Below are positions 44,269-52,542 of a stretch of 64,000 nt of DNA, in pieces. How positions within the stretch are numbered: position 1 is the stretch's first letter; every line of letters begins with the position of its first letter. The notes below the pieces were generated by a model. It had not been told where the DNA came from and did not search any database. It was given only the letters and a program-made list of their open reading frames with translations. This stretch comes from Bacteroidales bacterium (GTDB taxonomy: Bacteria; Bacteroidota; Bacteroidia; Bacteroidales; JAFGUD01). The position numbers and the translations under genes are program-made. The stretch lies in NCBI GenBank assembly GCA_016938685.1, contig JAFGUD010000235.1, positions 1-64,000 on the forward strand, in the 5' to 3' direction.

Positions 44269-44276
44269 CAAAGATA
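44269..44276 (-). promoter_or_regulatory. Promoter -7 element of the GT39-like gene
   Basis: On the minus strand TATCTTTG, a full match to TAnnTTTG, 77 bases before the ATG at 44191. This also supports that ATG as the original start. Confidence 0.5.
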
Positions 44277-44286
44277 AAATGACCTC

Positions 44287-44376
44287 TTCAATGCGAACGA
44301 TAGTGTGGCATTCTCAAACTCGTTAAAACCACATCTACATCGAGATTGAGTTACCACTATACAGTTCGCAATGACA
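44287..44376. repeat. Imperfect inverted repeat element A
   Basis: The arm at 44287-44322 (TTCAATGCGAACGATAGTG...) is an imperfect reverse complement of 44341-44376 (...ATACAGTTCGCAATGACA). It resembles the dispersed GTCATTGCGAACG intergenic element seen in many Bacteroidota genomes. No transposase. It lies in the 567-base gene-free stretch 44192-44758. Confidence 0.6.
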
Positions 44377-44418
44377 AATTTTAGTATATATTTATTTTTC
44401 AGCAACAACCAGTTTTGT

Positions 44419-44495
44419 GTTACTCCGAAGAATGAGGAGTCTTTAACTAGTTATAAACTTTTCGAAATATAGACTCCTCCTTTCGTCGGAGTGAC
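44419..44495. repeat. Inverted repeat element B
   Basis: GTTACTCCGAAGAATGAGG... (44419-44442) is nearly the reverse complement of 44471-44495 (...GTCGGAGTGAC), with a 28-base centre. It is a second palindromic intergenic element next to element A, with no coding content. Confidence 0.7.
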
Positions 44496-44643
44496 AAACA
44501 GAGTAATCCGTCATTAAACTTTTAAGCTATATAAATGATGACGCTAATTATTAATGAGTTAACCTTATTTGTTGTTGTTTTTTATTTACTTGTAATATCT
44601 TGATATGCTAAATAAAATTTAAATACCAAACTTTCCAGTTTAT

Positions 44644-44677
44644 AAAAAAGCTCCGAAAAACATAAAATATTCGGAGC
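44644..44677 (-). terminator. Terminator of alaS
   Basis: On the minus strand GCTCCGAA / TTCGGAGC with a 12-base loop and six T, 82 bases after the alaS stop. The rest of 44496-44643 shows nothing. Confidence 0.85.
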
Positions 44678-44758
44678 AATGTTAAATATACTATTCTCTA
44701 TTGTGATTAATAACATTTCTAATTCAAAAAAACATTATCCATAAGTCACAATAAATCA

Positions 44759-47377
44759 CTAATTTGCAATCAATTTCACACATTTTTTCAAAGCGGCATC
44801 AAGTCCGGCAGGATTTTTTCCACCAGCTGTTGCGTAGAATGGTTGTCCTCCACCTCCGCCTTGAATTTCTTTTGAAGCTTCTCGAATAATTGTATTAGCG
44901 TTCATTCCTTTTTCTAAAAGCTCATTTCCTAGCATAACTGACAATAATGCTTTACCGTTCAACTCAGTACCCAAAGCAAGAAACATATTACTAACCTCGC
45001 CTTTAAGCTCATAGCTAATTTGTTTCAAAAAATCTGCATTAGGAGCATCTAGTTTTGCCGTAATAACATTTAAGCCGTTAATTTCTTTGATATTAGCTTT
45101 TAAGTCCAGCTTAATAAATTTGATCTTTTCTTTCTGCATTTCTTCAACTTGTTTTCTAAGAGTTTTATTTTCTTCAACAAGTTTTTCTACTTTTTCCTCA
45201 ATTTTAGCGGGCGTTTTCAATATATCTTTGATATTGTCCACTGTATTTTCTAAATCGGCTAAATATTTTTCAACTTCAACAGCAGTAATAGCTTCTATTC
45301 TTCTAATTCCGGCAGAAATAGCACCTTCGCTGATAATTTTTATCATACCTATTTCTCCGGTAGAATTTACATGAATACCTCCGCAAAGCTCAACCGATTC
45401 GCCAAAACGAATAACACGAACAGTGTCGCCGTATTTTTCGCCAAAAAGAGCCATTGCTCCCATTTCTCTTGCTTCGTCAATAGGTATATTTCTAAATTCA
45501 TTTAAAGGAATATTCAACCTAATTAAATTATTTACTATTACTTCAATTTGCTTAATTTCTTCATTGCTTACTTTTTGATAATGAGCAAAATCGAAACGAA
45601 GTTTTTTTTCATCAACCAAAGAACCTTTTTGCTCAACATGTGTTCCCAACACCTTTCGCAAAGCATAATGCAACAAGTGAGTAGCACTGTGATTTGAAGC
45701 TGTAAATTTTTGTTTTTTTGAATTCACAACTGCGTGAAACTCAGTCTCAATATTTTTTGGCAATTTTTTAGTAATATGAATTATTTGATTGTGTTCTTTT
45801 TGAGTGTCAATAATTTCAACTTTTTCTTCATTTGATTCTATAAATCCTGTATCACCAACTTGTCCCCCGCTTTCAGCATAAAAAGGGGTCAAATTAAAGA
45901 CAAGATGAAATTCTTCCTTTCCTTTTACTTTTGCTTTTCTGTATCTGGAAATTTTAACTTTAGCTTCTGTCCTGTCATAACCAACAAACTCCTCAACATC
46001 ATCTTCATACACATTAATCCATTCATCTGTTTCCTGTTTTACAACATTTCTAGACCGGTCTTTTTGAACTTTCATGTGTTCATCAAAACCTTTTTTATCC
46101 ATTTCATATCCTTTTTCAGATAATATTAATTGTGTCAAATCCGGCGGAAACCCAAACGAATCATATAAAGTAAATGCAAGTTTACCGTCTAAAACAGTTT
46201 CTTTTTCAGCATTTAAAATTTCAATAGCATTGTCTAATAATCTAATTCCCGTATCAAGAGTTTTAAGAAATGAAAATTCTTCTTCTTCGGTAACTTTCAT
46301 TATCAATTCCTTTTGTTTTGAAATTTCGGAATATTGTTCACCCATAACTTCAATCAAAGTAGGAATAAGTTTAAATAAAAAAGGAGATTTTTGGTCTAAA
46401 AACGTAAATGCATAACGCACAGCACGACGCAAAATCCTGCGAATTACATAACCTGCTTTTTCATTTGAAGGTAATTGTCCATCGGCAATAGAAAAAGAAA
46501 TTGTTCTGATATGGTCAGCAATTACTCTCATTGCAATATCTATTTCTTTATCCTTTCCGTATTTAAAACCCGAAAATTCACTTATTTTAGAAATAATAGG
46601 TTGAAAAACGTCGGTATCGTAGTTAGAATATTTTCCCAGAACAGCCATACATAAACGTTCAAAACCCATTCCGGTATCAACATGTTTTTTTGGAAGTTGT
46701 TCAAGACTTCCATTTTGTTTGCGATTGAATTGAATAAAAACCAAATTCCAAATTTCAATCACAAGCGGATGGTCTTTATTTACAAGGTCTCTTCCTGATA
46801 TTTTTTTTCTTTCTTTATCAGGACGTAAGTCGATATGAATTTCGGAACAAGGACCACAAGGACCTGTTTCACCCATTTCCCAAAAATTATCTTTTTTATT
46901 TCCTTCTAAAATTCTCTCTTTTGGTAAATATTTTTCCCAATATTTTTCGGCTTCAGTATCTTTTTCCAGATTATCGTCAGCAGCTCCTTCAAAAACAGTT
47001 GCATAAAGTCTGTTTTTGTCAAGTTTCATAACATCAGTTAGAAATTCCCAACCCCATTCAATTGCTTCTTTTTTGAAATAATCGCCAAACGACCAGTTTC
47101 CAAGCATTTCAAACATTGTGTGATGATAAGTATCTTTTCCAACTTCTTCTAAATCGTTGTGTTTCCCGGAAACTCTCAAACATTTCTGGGAATCTGCAAT
47201 TCTTTTAGCATCAGGCTGACGAAGTTCAAGAAAAATATCCTTGAATTGATTCATCCCTGCGTTTGTAAACATTAAAGTAGGATCGTTTTTTACTACCATC
47301 GGAGCAGATGGAACAATCTTGTGTTTTTTAGATTCAAAAAAATCCAAAAAAGCTTTACGTATTTCTTTTGATGTCAT
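44759..47377 (-). CDS. alaS: Alanyl-tRNA synthetase
   Basis: A complete 872-residue class II synthetase. Visible are '[18 protein letters not shown]' in the catalytic domain, 'GNWSFGDYF', the editing-domain zinc ligands in '[14 protein letters not shown]' and '[13 protein letters not shown]', a coiled coil (about 720-760) and the C-terminal DHHA1 domain with '[16 protein letters not shown]'. It charges tRNA(Ala) and hydrolyses mischarged Ser or Gly. It stands alone, with its own promoter and terminator. Confidence 0.98.
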   Translation of the reverse strand: MTSKEIRKAFLDFFESKKHKIVPSAPMVVKNDPTLMFTNAGMNQFKDIFLELRQPDAKRIADSQKCLRVSGKHNDLEEVGKDTYHHTMFEMLGNWSFGDYFKKEAIEWGWEFLTDVMKLDKNRLYATVFEGAADDNLEKDTEAEKYWEKYLPKERILEGNKKDNFWEMGETGPCGPCSEIHIDLRPDKERKKISGRDLVNKDHPLVIEIWNLVFIQFNRKQNGSLEQLPKKHVDTGMGFERLCMAVLGKYSNYDTDVFQPIISKISEFSGFKYGKDKEIDIAMRVIADHIRTISFSIADGQLPSNEKAGYVIRRILRRAVRYAFTFLDQKSPFLFKLIPTLIEVMGEQYSEISKQKELIMKVTEEEEFSFLKTLDTGIRLLDNAIEILNAEKETVLDGKLAFTLYDSFGFPPDLTQLILSEKGYEMDKKGFDEHMKVQKDRSRNVVKQETDEWINVYEDDVEEFVGYDRTEAKVKISRYRKAKVKGKEEFHLVFNLTPFYAESGGQVGDTGFIESNEEKVEIIDTQKEHNQIIHITKKLPKNIETEFHAVVNSKKQKFTASNHSATHLLHYALRKVLGTHVEQKGSLVDEKKLRFDFAHYQKVSNEEIKQIEVIVNNLIRLNIPLNEFRNIPIDEAREMGAMALFGEKYGDTVRVIRFGESVELCGGIHVNSTGEIGMIKIISEGAISAGIRRIEAITAVEVEKYLADLENTVDNIKDILKTPAKIEEKVEKLVEENKTLRKQVEEMQKEKIKFIKLDLKANIKEINGLNVITAKLDAPNADFLKQISYELKGEVSNMFLALGTELNGKALLSVMLGNELLEKGMNANTIIREASKEIQGGGGGQPFYATAGGKNPAGLDAALKKCVKLIAN

Positions 47378-47473
47378 TTATAGTGGGTTTATAAAGTTCC
47401 TGATTTTATTAAAGTTAAAAATAAAAAAGCTTCATTTATTCTTTAAAAACTTTCAACTAACTGAAAGCGTTTG

Positions 47474-47481
47474 CAAAATTA
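47474..47481 (-). promoter_or_regulatory. Promoter -7 element of alaS
   Basis: On the minus strand TAATTTTG, a full match to TAnnTTTG, 96 bases before the ATG. No tRNA-like T-box leader could be recognised. Confidence 0.45.
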
Positions 47482-47606
47482 AAAAAAAATGTTTCCATTT
47501 GTAATAATATTTAAGCTTGGATTTATATTACTTATAAAATATAGGTTAGCTTGTAAATATCATTCAAGAATTGATATTATAGTAGAGTTCAAAAAAGCAT
47601 CTTCAA

Positions 47607-47638
47607 TTTGCAAATATAAAAGCCTTTAACTATGTTTG
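47607..47638 (+). promoter_or_regulatory. Promoter of the DUF4143 ATPase gene
   Basis: TTTG (47607-47610), 20-base spacer, TATGTTTG (47631-47638): both elements match consensus. The ATG is 45 bases downstream. The gap 47378-47683 otherwise holds only the alaS promoter. Confidence 0.7.
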
Positions 47639-47683
47639 TACAAAATTGCAGTTCAACTCTAATTATGTACAAAAAAACGCAAC

Positions 47684-48859
47684 ATGTTTATAGAAAGAGA
47701 CTTAACCCAAGAAATAAAAAACGGATTACAGCATTATCCAATAGTTGTAATAACAGGAGCACGACAAACCGGCAAAACAACATTGGTAAAAAAAATCATT
47801 GAAAAAGAATATCTCAACCTTGAAAGCCCTGAAATAAGAGAACTTGCGAAAAATGACCCAAACTTATTCCTTAAAAACATTTCCAAAAAAGGAGCAATTA
47901 TTGACGAATTTCAACGAGTTCCAGAGCTTGCTTCATATTTACAAGTAGTTGTTGATGAAAAAAAACAAAATGGACAATTTATTCTTACCGGAAGCAATAA
48001 TTTTTTGCTAATGAAAAACATTAGTCAATCATTAGCTGGCAGAGTAGCGTTATTGAAGCTTCTACCATTAACTATTAAAGAATTAACAAATCAAAATATT
48101 ACAAATGATTTGAATAATTTGCTTTACAATGGTTTTTATCCTGCTATATATTCAGAGAATAGAAACCCGACACAAGTTTATAATTTTTACTATCAAACAT
48201 ACATCGAACGAGATTTAAGACAACTAATAAACATAAAAGACATAAATAATTTCCAAACGTTCATGAAACTTTGTGCCGGAAGAATTGGACAAGAATTGAA
48301 CATAAAATCTTTATCAAATGATATCGGCATAAGTTTTAATACTATCAAAGAATGGTTGTCGGTACTGTCAGCATCATACATCATTTTTCTACTTCCACCT
48401 TACTTTGAAAACATAAACAAACGAGTAATTAAATCTCCAAAATTATATTTTTATGACGTAGGACTTGCGTCATATTTACTTGGTAATGAAAACCCAAGGC
48501 ACATAGAAACTCATCCATTGAGAGGTAATTTATTTGAAAATTTAGTCATTTTAGAATATTTAAAATATAGATATAACAAAGGACTAGAAAACAATGCGTT
48601 TTTTTACAGAGACAATCACCAAAACGAAGTTGACTTAGTAGTAAAATCTGGAAATAATTATTTGCTAATCGAAATAAAATCAGCAAGTACATACAACAAT
48701 GGATTTAAGAAAAATCTTGACTGGTTAGAAAAAAACATTAATGGAAATGTTATTAAAAAAATCATAATTTATTCAGGCCAAAAAGAATGGAAAGACGACC
48801 AATTTGAAATTATCAACTACCTTAACTTCATCAAAAGTTTGAAACAAAACGATTTTTAA
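47684..48859 (+). CDS. AAA ATPase with DUF4143 domain
   Basis: A 391-residue protein. Walker A is GARQTGKTT (about 25-33) and Walker B is GAIIDEFQRVP (about 71-81), followed by 'FILTGSNNFLLMKNISQSLAGRV'. A DUF4143 domain lies in the C-terminal half, ending with 'NEVDLVVKSGNNYLLIEIKSAS' (about 305-326), which has the D-x(n)-ExK arrangement of a restriction-nuclease-like fold. The family is widespread and mobile, and its members are often single genes of unknown role. No partner gene or toxin-antitoxin structure is seen beside it. Confidence 0.88.
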   Translation: MFIERDLTQEIKNGLQHYPIVVITGARQTGKTTLVKKIIEKEYLNLESPEIRELAKNDPNLFLKNISKKGAIIDEFQRVPELASYLQVVVDEKKQNGQFILTGSNNFLLMKNISQSLAGRVALLKLLPLTIKELTNQNITNDLNNLLYNGFYPAIYSENRNPTQVYNFYYQTYIERDLRQLINIKDINNFQTFMKLCAGRIGQELNIKSLSNDIGISFNTIKEWLSVLSASYIIFLLPPYFENINKRVIKSPKLYFYDVGLASYLLGNENPRHIETHPLRGNLFENLVILEYLKYRYNKGLENNAFFYRDNHQNEVDLVVKSGNNYLLIEIKSASTYNNGFKKNLDWLEKNINGNVIKKIIIYSGQKEWKDDQFEIINYLNFIKSLKQNDF

Positions 48860-48922
48860 CAAAACTTTACTTAAAAAGCAATCTTTAAATTCTCTTAAAA
48901 CAATATTTATTCAAAAATTTTT

Positions 48923-48930
48923 TAAGTTTG
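48923..48930 (+). promoter_or_regulatory. Possible promoter -7 element upstream of gldF
   Basis: TAAGTTTG matches TAnnTTTG, 118 bases before the ATG. No -33 partner is seen. Confidence 0.35.
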
Positions 48931-49048
48931 TCAACGTTTTTAATTGATTGATAGAAAAACAATCAAACGATTTAACATAATACGACAAACAAAAAAAACA
49001 GTACACATATAACTGGTTTACTGACAACTCGATAAACTCGACAACTCT

Positions 49049-49777
49049 ATGTATGCACTATTAAAAAAAGAAATTTCCACATTTTTCAGTTCCCTTACAG
49101 GCTATCTTGTGATAGTTGTTTTTTTGACTGCTGTTGGGCTTTATATGTGGGTTTTCCCGGGTGAATTTAATATTTTTGACGTTGGATATTCATCTATCGA
49201 CACATTATTTAACATTGCCCCTTGGGTGTTTTTATTTTTAGTTCCTGCTGTAACGATGCGACTTTTTGCAGAAGAGAAAAAAACCGGAACTCTGGAAAGT
49301 CTTCTTACCAGGCCTCTTACAGACATGAATATCGTATTAGCAAAATATCTTTCAGGCTTATCTTTAGTTTTACTTGCGCTTGTTCCCACTTTTGTATATT
49401 TTATTAGCGTACAGTTCTTTTTAAGCCCCGGGAATATGGACGTAGGAGGAACATTTGGTTCATATATAGGACTATTTTTCCTTGCCGCAATATATGTTGC
49501 AATTGGGCTTTTCGCATCAGTTATAACTCAAAATCAGGTAGTTGCCTTTGTAATTGGAATACTTTTTTCATTTTTCTTTTTTATGGGATTTGAATACATT
49601 ACTCAATTAGGAATTTGGGGTGGATTTGCTGCAATAATAGACTATCTGGGAATAAATGCACATTACAATTCAATCAGTCGCGGAGTAATTGACACTCGAG
49701 ATGTTATTTACTTTTTAAGCATTATTAGCTTATTTATTTTTCTAACAAAATTTGTTTTAGAAAGCAGAAAATGGTAA
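49049..49777 (+). CDS. gldF: Gliding motility ABC transporter permease GldF
   Basis: A 242-residue membrane protein with six predicted helices of the ABC-2 permease type. 'KKEISTFFSSLTGYLVIVVFL' at the start, 'RLFAEEKKTGTLESLLTRPLT' in the loop after the second helix, and 'NSISRGVIDTRDVIYF' near the end are hallmarks of GldF. It works with GldG and the ATPase GldA, which is not in the window. It overlaps gldG by 7 bases. Confidence 0.92.
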   Translation: MYALLKKEISTFFSSLTGYLVIVVFLTAVGLYMWVFPGEFNIFDVGYSSIDTLFNIAPWVFLFLVPAVTMRLFAEEKKTGTLESLLTRPLTDMNIVLAKYLSGLSLVLLALVPTFVYFISVQFFLSPGNMDVGGTFGSYIGLFFLAAIYVAIGLFASVITQNQVVAFVIGILFSFFFFMGFEYITQLGIWGGFAAIIDYLGINAHYNSISRGVIDTRDVIYFLSIISLFIFLTKFVLESRKW

Positions 49778-51534
49778 AAATGGACAGTAAAATCAAAATA
49801 AAAAGAAAAAAAGCAGGACAACTTATTTTAGCACTGGCAATCATTATTTTAATAAATGTAATTTCTTCGCAGATTTTCACAAGAATTGACCTAACTGCTG
49901 AAAAAAAATATACGCTAACCGATTATACAAAAGAGTCGCTAAAAAATCTGGACGGACAAGTATTCATAACGATATACCTTGATGGCAACGACTTACCACT
50001 TCAATTCAAAAAATTCAGAAACTCTGTTAAAGAAATATTAGATGTTTTTAAAATGTATTCCGGGCAAAATTTCAACTACGAGTTTGTTGACCCGACAAAT
50101 GAAGAAAACAATGTAAAAGAAAGAGATCTTTTATTTCAGGAATTGTACTATTTAGGAGTAGTTCCGGTAGAAAACAACGAAGTAAACGAAGGACAAGCAA
50201 CTCAAACTCTTATTTTCCCTTCGGCTGTAATAAATTACACTTATTACGACACAGACGCGGACTCACTTATATCAAGACGAGTTGGTTTAAATCTTTTAAA
50301 TAACGATCCAAATTACGAACAATCAAGTCCTGAAAATATTAATAATTCGGTTCAAAATCTTGAATACTCATTTATCAACGAGATCATAAAAATCAGCAAA
50401 AAAGAAAAACCAAAAATAGCATTTATAGAAGGACATGGAGAATTATCAGAAATATATGTAATAGAAATGGAGCAAAAATTAAGCGAATATTACAACATAA
50501 TGCGAGGTAAAATAGATGGACAATACGGAAGATTAGACAATTTTGAAGCAATTATTATTGCAAAACCAACAGCACAATTTTCAAAAGAAGATAAATTTGT
50601 AATTGACCAATATGTAATGAATGGCGGCAAAGTTCTTTGGCTTGTTGACGGTATAAATATCAGCATGGACAGCGTTTATTACTACGAAAGAGCTTTTGCA
50701 ATGCCAGCGTATACACAAGTTTTGAGCATAGATGATATTCTTTTCACGTATGGAGTTCGCATCAACACAGATATTTTACAAGACGCTTTCAGTTCATCAA
50801 TTATGCTAAAAGGGACTTCTGCAACAGGCGAAGTTAGAAATCACTGGTATCAGTGGTTTTATTTTCCTCTTTTGATAACAAAAAACACGCATGTAATTAA
50901 CCGTTATATAGATGCTGTAAGGACTGAATTTGTAAGTTCTATTGACACTGTCGGGAAAAATCCGGAAGTTACTAAAACTCCATTGCTTACAACATCAAAC
51001 ATGACAAGAGTAATGAAAGTAAATATGCCTTGGCAAGTTGATTTTAAAGAAATAAACGAAACTCCCGACCAGAAATTATTCAACGCAAAAGATATTCCGG
51101 TTGCAATATTGCTTGAAGGAGAATTTCCTTCATTGTTCAAAGGCAGAATGATTGATAATTTATTACCTCAAAAATCGTTATTCAAAGAAAAAAGTGTTCC
51201 AACAAAGATGATTGTTGTAGCAGATGGAGACATTATCAAAAACGTTGTAAAAAGCGACAACCAAACAATGCCTTTAAGTTTCGACAAATATTCTTTGTAT
51301 AATTACTATGGAAACGAACAATTTCTAATGAATGCACTTAATTATTTATGCGACGACGAAGGATTAATGTCTCTCAGATCACGCGAATTTAAACTGAGAC
51401 TACTTGACAACGCCGTGGTTAGCACAAAAAAATCTATGTGGCAGTTTATAAATCTTTTATTACCAATTGTGTTGATAATAATTCTAGGTCTGGTAATGCA
51501 CTTTATAAGAATTAGAAAATATACTAGGAAATAA
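49771..51534 (+). CDS. gldG: Gliding motility ABC transporter auxiliary protein GldG
   Basis: A 587-residue protein with a cytoplasmic start, a membrane helix at ~18-36, a large periplasmic region ('RIDLTAEKKYTLTDYTKESLKNL', 'IAFIEGHGELSE', 'IIIAKPTAQFSKEDKFVIDQYVMNGGKVLWLVDG') and a C-terminal membrane helix. The ATG at 49771 overlaps the gldF stop (ATGGTAA); an ATG at 49780 is an alternative. It forms an operon with gldF, and the LolA-like gene follows on the same strand about 110 bases on. Confidence 0.92.
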   Translation: MVKMDSKIKIKRKKAGQLILALAIIILINVISSQIFTRIDLTAEKKYTLTDYTKESLKNLDGQVFITIYLDGNDLPLQFKKFRNSVKEILDVFKMYSGQNFNYEFVDPTNEENNVKERDLLFQELYYLGVVPVENNEVNEGQATQTLIFPSAVINYTYYDTDADSLISRRVGLNLLNNDPNYEQSSPENINNSVQNLEYSFINEIIKISKKEKPKIAFIEGHGELSEIYVIEMEQKLSEYYNIMRGKIDGQYGRLDNFEAIIIAKPTAQFSKEDKFVIDQYVMNGGKVLWLVDGINISMDSVYYYERAFAMPAYTQVLSIDDILFTYGVRINTDILQDAFSSSIMLKGTSATGEVRNHWYQWFYFPLLITKNTHVINRYIDAVRTEFVSSIDTVGKNPEVTKTPLLTTSNMTRVMKVNMPWQVDFKEINETPDQKLFNAKDIPVAILLEGEFPSLFKGRMIDNLLPQKSLFKEKSVPTKMIVVADGDIIKNVVKSDNQTMPLSFDKYSLYNYYGNEQFLMNALNYLCDDEGLMSLRSREFKLRLLDNAVVSTKKSMWQFINLLLPIVLIIILGLVMHFIRIRKYTRK

Positions 51535-51539
51535 GTAAT

Positions 51540-51579
51540 CAGTTGACCAGTTAACCAGTTGACTAGTTAAACGGTTAAG
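51540..51579. repeat. Short degenerate 8-bp direct repeats
   Basis: CAGTTGAC, CAGTTAAC, CAGTTGAC and TAGTTAAAC follow each other in tandem in the gldG - LolA-like gap. No known element. Confidence 0.6.
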
Positions 51580-51642
51580 TATCAGAGAGACATAAAATCA
51601 ATAAAATCAAAAAAACATATTCAATATTTTAAAAATAAAATC

Positions 51643-52356
51643 ATGAAAAAAATACTTTTTATAAGCATAATTTTGTTGGCGGGAATCAGCCTTTTTGCAC
51701 AAGAAACAGAGTTTTCAAACTACGACCCCGAAGCAAAAAAAATTCTTGATAAATTATCAGATAAACTTGCCGAAAAAAACACAGCAAGAATTTATTTTGA
51801 ATATTCTGCTCACAATGCTCAAGATTCCACAGAATATTCATACATGGGATATTTATTTGTAAAAGATGAATCGAAATACAAAGTTATTATTCCTGAAAAT
51901 GAGATTTTTTCTGACGGAGTAAAAGTATTTTCGTACAACAAAAAAGCAAATGAAATGAACATTACTTTTTCAGATCCAAAAAATGATGCAATTTACACAC
52001 CACAAAACCTAATTAACGCATATAAAAAAGGCTACAAATACAGTTATCGAGGTGAATTAACATTTGAACCCAAAGCCAGAGTTAACGGAGAAATTGTAAA
52101 AGTAACCAAAACATGCCATGTTATTGACCTTTATCCTGAGAATCCAAAAAAATCGCCGTATTCTATCATTCGTATTTGGATTGACAAAGACAAAAACGAA
52201 CTTGTTAGTGTAAAATATCAGGAAAAAGACGGAGTAGAACAAGTAGTTGATATTCTTTCATTTGAACTTGATATTACTATCAATGATGATATTTTCACAT
52301 TTGACCCCAAATTATATCCAGAAAACATTGATGTAATAGACTTCACAGAAGAATAA
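51643..52356 (+). CDS. LolA-like outer-membrane lipoprotein carrier
   Basis: A 237-residue exported protein with a signal peptide (...GISLFAQ). The mature part starts with 'YDPEAKKILDKLSDKLAEK', then 'YMGYLFVKDESKYKVIIPENEIFSDGVKVFSYN', the pattern of the divergent LolA family in Bacteroidota. LolA-type proteins carry lipoproteins across the periplasm to the outer membrane. It follows gldFG on the same strand. The convergent gap behind it carries hairpin repeats. Confidence 0.8.
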   Translation: MKKILFISIILLAGISLFAQETEFSNYDPEAKKILDKLSDKLAEKNTARIYFEYSAHNAQDSTEYSYMGYLFVKDESKYKVIIPENEIFSDGVKVFSYNKKANEMNITFSDPKNDAIYTPQNLINAYKKGYKYSYRGELTFEPKARVNGEIVKVTKTCHVIDLYPENPKKSPYSIIRIWIDKDKNELVSVKYQEKDGVEQVVDILSFELDITINDDIFTFDPKLYPENIDVIDFTEE

Positions 52357-52400
52357 AAAATTCAAATAATAGACATAAAATCAGCGTCTTAGACATTTTA

Positions 52401-52513
52401 TTTAAATCAGGTGGACAACACCTGATTTAGGCAAAGCGTTTTGTTTAAATCAGGTTGGAAACACCTGATTTAGGCAAAGTGCCTCTGGCAAGTGTTTTCC
52501 ATCTGCCAGTACT
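52401..52513. repeat. Two tandem hairpin repeats and a third hairpin between convergent genes
   Basis: A 43-base unit occurs twice (from 52401 and 52444), each with AAATCAGGT/ACCTGATTT arms (52404-52428 and 52447-52471) followed by AGGCAAAG. CTGGCA...TGCCAG (about 52483-52508) forms a third imperfect hairpin. They could act as a bidirectional terminator but lack good T tracts. Confidence 0.75.
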
Positions 52514-52542
52514 TTTAAATCAATTCACATAAAAACTTAAGA

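Noticed and set aside
44287-44495. Insertion sequence remnant
   Set aside because: Only inverted repeats are seen. No transposase frame or target duplication is visible.
46074-46415. 113-codon frame on the plus strand
   Set aside because: It is a shadow of alaS, whose protein is complete and highly conserved.
47378-47473. T-box or other riboswitch in the alaS leader
   Set aside because: The leader is short and AT-rich, without a conserved T-box sequence or a stable hairpin.
47684-48859. DUF4143 ATPase as a defence gene
   Set aside because: These ATPases are common single genes. No partner, and no link to the cassette at 15584-19527 (28 kb away).
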